A DNA stretch of 13,398 nt. Origin: a bacterium (lineage in GTDB: Bacteria > RBG-13-66-14). Location of the stretch: NCBI GenBank assembly GCA_035528375.1, contig DATKYS010000090.1, positions 1 through 13,398 on the forward strand. The letters run 5' to 3'. Shown piece after piece: positions 11,033-13,398 of this stretch. A program made the translations under genes and the position numbers. The first letter of the stretch is position 1, and each line of letters begins with the position of its first letter. Below the pieces are notes generated by a model. It searched no databases. It was not told the DNA's origin and worked only from the letters and a program-made list of their open reading frames with translations.

Positions 11033-12274
11033 ATGAATAAACTCTGGGCCATATTCAAGAAGGACTGGCGCGCGTTCCTGCGCGACCCCAAGGCCGTCCT
11101 CCTCTCATCACTCCTGCCCATCGGCATGATGCTGGTGGTGGGCTTCGCCTTCTCCGGGGGCGGGGAGTGGGTCATCGAGCTGGCCGTGGTGGACTCGGAC
11201 GGCGGCGAGGCCGCGAAGACACTCCTGAAAACCATCGGGGACTCCGGGGTGTGCGTGCTGGTCCCGCTGCCCGACGAGGCCGCTGCGCGGGCGGCTCTGG
11301 AGGACAACGACTACGCCGCGGCGCTCTTGATCCCCCCGGGATTCACCGGGGCCGTGGAGAAAAACGCCGACGCCGGGCTCACCCTTCTGACCAACCCCCG
11401 GCGCGACCAGGAGCTGCGCGTTCTGGAAAACCTGGTCCAGGGCGCCTCCATCGCCCCGGCGGGGAAGAACGTCGCCCTGCGCATGGCCGACCGCTTCCTC
11501 GACGAGGCGGATTTCGTCTCCCCCGAGGCCCGTGAGGACGTGCGCGGCGAGGTCCGCTCCTACATCACCGAGGAGGAGGGGTCGGGAGGTTCGCTGGACT
11601 GGCAGGACTTCACCGAGTCCGGGTCGCCGGTGCGGGTGACGATCGAGGAGGTGCGGGCCACGGCGGCGGAGTGGAACGCCATCCTGCACTACGTGCCGGG
11701 TTACGCGGTGATGTTCGCGCTTTTCGGGGCGGCGTCGGCGGCGGCGGGCGTCCTGGCCGAGCGGGAGAAGGGCCTCGCCCGGCGCATCCTCACCTCGCCG
11801 CTTTCGCTCAAGGGCTACCTCCTGGGCAAGTCCGGCTTCCTGTTGACGCTGCCCGTGGCGCAGATGGGCCTCTTGTTCGGTTTCGGGGCGGTGGCCTTCG
11901 GGGCGGTCTACCCCGGCTCGACGGTCGCGCTCCTGGTTGTGAGCGTGTGCGTGGTCGCGGCCTCGGTGGGGCTGGCGCTGGCCCTGTTGGCCTTCTGCCG
12001 CACCGCCAAGCAGGTTGACCAGCTCGGCCTGTTGGTGATTCTGGTGATGAGCGCCCTGGGCGGGAGCTGGTGGCCGCTGTTCATCACGCCGGAGTGGATG
12101 CAATCCCTGGCGCACATCACGATAAACGCCTGGGCCATGGACGCCTACGCGGAGCTCTTCACTTTCGGCGGCGGCCTGGGCGACGTTCTGGTCCCCTGCC
12201 TGGTACTCCTGGGGTACGGGGTGGTCGGATTCGGCCTGGCGTTGTGGCGTTACCGGCCCCAGGAGGTCCGGTGA
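11033..12274 (+). CDS. ABC-2 type transporter, permease
   Basis: The 413-residue product has the layout of ABC-2 permeases. One membrane helix near residues 21-41 (AVLLSSLLPIGMMLVVGFAF) is followed by a large extracytoplasmic domain (about 42-220, soluble and acidic), then five or so hydrophobic helices from about 223 to the end. EREKGLARRILTSPLS between the second and third helices is the usual cytoplasmic coupling segment. It ends in a short basic tail (LWRYRPQEVR). It starts 3 bases after the ATPase stop and must be co-expressed with it. The export cargo is not evident; the large periplasmic loop is typical of the YhgE/YbhR-like exporter subgroup. Confidence 0.9.
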   Translation: MNKLWAIFKKDWRAFLRDPKAVLLSSLLPIGMMLVVGFAFSGGGEWVIELAVVDSDGGEAAKTLLKTIGDSGVCVLVPLPDEAAARAALEDNDYAAALLIPPGFTGAVEKNADAGLTLLTNPRRDQELRVLENLVQGASIAPAGKNVALRMADRFLDEADFVSPEAREDVRGEVRSYITEEEGSGGSLDWQDFTESGSPVRVTIEEVRATAAEWNAILHYVPGYAVMFALFGAASAAAGVLAEREKGLARRILTSPLSLKGYLLGKSGFLLTLPVAQMGLLFGFGAVAFGAVYPGSTVALLVVSVCVVAASVGLALALLAFCRTAKQVDQLGLLVILVMSALGGSWWPLFITPEWMQSLAHITINAWAMDAYAELFTFGGGLGDVLVPCLVLLGYGVVGFGLALWRYRPQEVR

Positions 12275-12294
12275 GCTTCGAGGGAGGTAGATAG

Positions 12295-12618
12295 ATGCGT
12301 TTGCTGCCGCTGTTCGTGGTTTTATCGCTGGCGCTTTTGGCGTTGGCCGGGTGTAACGCGGAGAAAGAGGAGCCGGCCGCCGAGGCCGGGCTGGGCACCG
12401 AGCAGGGCCCGGCGGAGACCACCGCCGCCGGCGACGAGGGCATGCCCGACGCCTACACCGGGCATTTCGTCTACGTCACCGAGCACGGCGACCGGTACCA
12501 CGCCCCGTACTGCCCGCACGTGCGCGGCAAGGATAACCTGCGCCGGATGACCCGGGAGGACGCCGTCCTCGAGGGCTACGAGCCCTGCAAGGACTGCAAC
12601 CCCGGCCCGCCGCGCTAG
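12295..12618 (+). CDS. Small lipoprotein with a C-terminal His/Cys (putative zinc) motif
   Basis: The 107-residue product has a lipoprotein signal with lipobox LAGC (C20), then a low-complexity acidic linker rich in Glu, Ala and Gly (about 21-50). A compact C-terminal domain reads FVYVTEHGDRYHAPYCPHV and later EGYEPCKDCNP. H69, C73, C98 and C101 match the H-x3-C...P-C-x2-C pattern found at the ends of various secreted nucleases and ComEC-like proteins and related to the Ada metal-binding domain. Metal binding is therefore likely; a catalytic role is not. AGGGAGG at 12281-12287 is an excellent ribosome site, 7 bases before the ATG. It lies 20 bases after the permease and is probably in the same operon, possibly as an exporter accessory. 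Confidence 0.8.
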   Translation: MRLLPLFVVLSLALLALAGCNAEKEEPAAEAGLGTEQGPAETTAAGDEGMPDAYTGHFVYVTEHGDRYHAPYCPHVRGKDNLRRMTREDAVLEGYEPCKDCNPGPPR

Positions 12619-12622
12619 GAAG

Positions 12623-12631
12623 TGCTATAAT
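12623..12631 (+). promoter_or_regulatory. Extended -10 promoter for acpS
   Basis: TGC plus a perfect TATAAT (12626-12631) lies just after the lipoprotein stop, about 33 bases before the acpS GTG. No -35 match is seen at the right distance. It probably gives acpS its own transcript apart from the exporter operon. Confidence 0.6.
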
Positions 12632-12663
12632 ACGCCCGTCGGCCGACGCGGGGGGCTGAACCG

Positions 12664-13062
12664 GTGAGCGACATCCTGGGGCTGGGCATAGACGTGGTCT
12701 CGCTGGCGCGTTTCAGCAAGCTTCTCCGCTCTGGGCGCGAGGAGCGTCTGCGGCGGCACGTCTTCAGCGAGCGGGAGTGGCCGCGGTGCTGGGGCGCCGA
12801 GCTCTCGCCCGGGCTCCTGGCCAAGCTTTCGGCCCGCTTCGCCGTCAAGGAGGCGGCGATGAAGGCCCTGGGCTGCGGCTGGGGGCAGGGCTCCTTCTTC
12901 CACGAGTTCGAGGTGGTGCCGGAGCACGGCGGCGGGGTCAGCCTCGAGCTCCACGGAAACGCCCGGGACCTGGCCCGGGTCAGGGGGATAAACCGCTGGT
13001 TCATCTCCATCGCCCACGAGCGCTACTACTCCGTGGCCACGGCCCTGGCCCTGCGGGACTAG
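12664..13062 (+). CDS. acpS: Holo-[acyl-carrier-protein] synthase
   Basis: AcpS transfers 4'-phosphopantetheine from coenzyme A to a serine of acyl carrier protein, activating it for fatty acid synthesis in the cytoplasm. The 132-residue product has the family motifs: LGLGIDVVSLARF near the N-terminus with the Mg2+-binding Asp; ARFAVKEAAMKALGCGWG with the catalytic-region Glu and Lys; and WFISIAHERYYSVATALA near the end, a variant of the W-x-S-x-SH motif. Length is normal for the trimeric bacterial enzyme. The start is GTG 12664, with a run of Gs at 12650-12655 as ribosome site. It has its own promoter at 12623-12631 and a strong terminator at 13137-13177. Confidence 0.95.
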   Translation: MSDILGLGIDVVSLARFSKLLRSGREERLRRHVFSEREWPRCWGAELSPGLLAKLSARFAVKEAAMKALGCGWGQGSFFHEFEVVPEHGGGVSLELHGNARDLARVRGINRWFISIAHERYYSVATALALRD

Positions 13063-13136
13063 GCGGCGTGGGTGGGGGACCGCCGCGGTTGTTTTGTGAT
13101 TAACTGACCCTTGGCGACGAACTGCGATGACGTAGG

Positions 13137-13177
13137 GGCCGACCGACGGCGCGCCGTTTAGGTCGGCCGGTTTTTTT
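13137..13177 (+). terminator. Rho-independent terminator after acpS (repeat-derived)
   Basis: GGCCGACC (13137-13144) pairs with GGTCGGCC (13161-13168), and the interior contains a second palindrome, ACGGCGCGCCGT (13146-13157). GG and seven Ts (13171-13177) follow. The stem is preceded by TGCGATGACGTAGGGG, the shared repeat head, so a dispersed repeat serves here as the terminator of acpS. Confidence 0.85.
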
Positions 13178-13197
13178 ACGAAAGCCATCGCCCTTCC

Positions 13198-13233
13198 TTG
13201 CGATGATGTAGGGCGGCCCCTCTGCGGGCCGCC
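13198..13233 (+). repeat. Head-plus-hairpin repeat unit
   Basis: The head TTGCGATGATGTAGGG (13198-13213) runs into the stem GGCGGCCC/GGGCCGCC around a 6-base loop. No T-tract follows. Confidence 0.75.
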
Positions 13234-13303
13234 GCGTTCTCTTCTATCCCGACCCCGACCCTCACCCCCATCCTCTCCCTGAAAGGGAGAGGGAGAATAA
13301 GGG

Positions 13304-13339
13304 TTGCGATGATGTAGGGGCGGGTGTCCACACCCGCCC
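13304..13339 (+). repeat. Head-plus-hairpin repeat unit
   Basis: The head TTGCGATGATGTAGGGG (13304-13320) overlaps a perfect 9-bp stem, GGGCGGGTG/CACCCGCCC, with loop TCCA. A second hairpin (13342-13363) follows almost directly. The stem is a cleaner version of the hairpin at 7706-7727. Confidence 0.8.
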
Positions 13340-13398
13340 GCGGGCGACCGTGGACGGTCGCCCCAACGGGGAATTGCGCGGTTTTAAATGTAGGGCGG

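Larger units (their letters stand above)
13063..13398. repeat. Gene-free tail with five palindromic repeat units
   Basis: No credible gene lies in these 336 bases. Units in order are the terminator hairpin (head at 13123, stem 13137-13168); a GGCGGCCC/GGGCCGCC hairpin (13212-13219, 13226-13233); a CCGACCCTCACCCC element ending in a CCTCTCCC/GGGAGAGG hairpin (13272-13292), the reverse-strand relative of 7517-7559; a perfect GGGCGGGTG/CACCCGCCC hairpin (13318-13339); and a perfect GGGCGACCGT/ACGGTCGCCC hairpin (13342-13363). A further unit (ATGTAGGGCGG) is starting at the window edge. Confidence 0.8.

Overview
The window is a GC-rich bacterial chromosome segment (roughly two thirds G+C by eye) with Shine-Dalgarno-type starts, short operons and two lipoprotein-like products, which suggests a diderm bacterium. 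Gene content (YacL-like PIN/TRAM protein, dprA next to topA, acpS) is housekeeping and not lineage-specific. The abundant hairpin repeats with a conserved head resemble those in metagenome-derived genomes of poorly cultured phyla, but I cannot name the phylum from the sequence.

Layout. 1-197 (-) is the 5' end of an exported protein cut by the window edge. At 408-677 lie two tRNA-Arg genes (TCT and CCG) behind an extended -10 promoter. A membrane-anchored PIN/TRAM protein (715-1701) and a class I SAM methyltransferase (1725-2342) follow. An AT-richer cassette, 2344-3883, carries a HigB-type toxin and a HigA antitoxin fused to an ImmA/IrrE-type metallopeptidase. A perfect 13-bp palindrome and a near-consensus promoter precede it, and that promoter's -10 box overlaps the toxin start codon. 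dprA begins inside the end of higA, and topA (5102-7378) has its own strong promoter.

The topA-glycosyltransferase convergent interval (7379-7816) and the last 336 bases (13063-13398) hold no genes. Both are packed with related palindromic repeats that share a head (TGCGATGAYGTAGGG). Several carry a T-tract and so look like rho-independent terminators.

The right half has a glycosyltransferase on the minus strand (7817-8893), then an ABC-2 exporter (ATPase 10055-11029, permease 11033-12274), a small lipoprotein with a His/Cys motif (12295-12618) and acpS (12664-13062). Between glycosyltransferase and exporter lies a roughly 1-kb island (8992-10017) with two unrecognised genes, the second an alanine-rich heptad-repeat exported protein. 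It is flanked by 143-bp direct repeats, about 88% identical, that duplicate the upstream region and first 35 codons of the ABC ATPase. The left copy is a dead gene fragment. This looks like an insertion that duplicated or replaced the 5' end of its target gene. It is the strongest candidate here for something undescribed.
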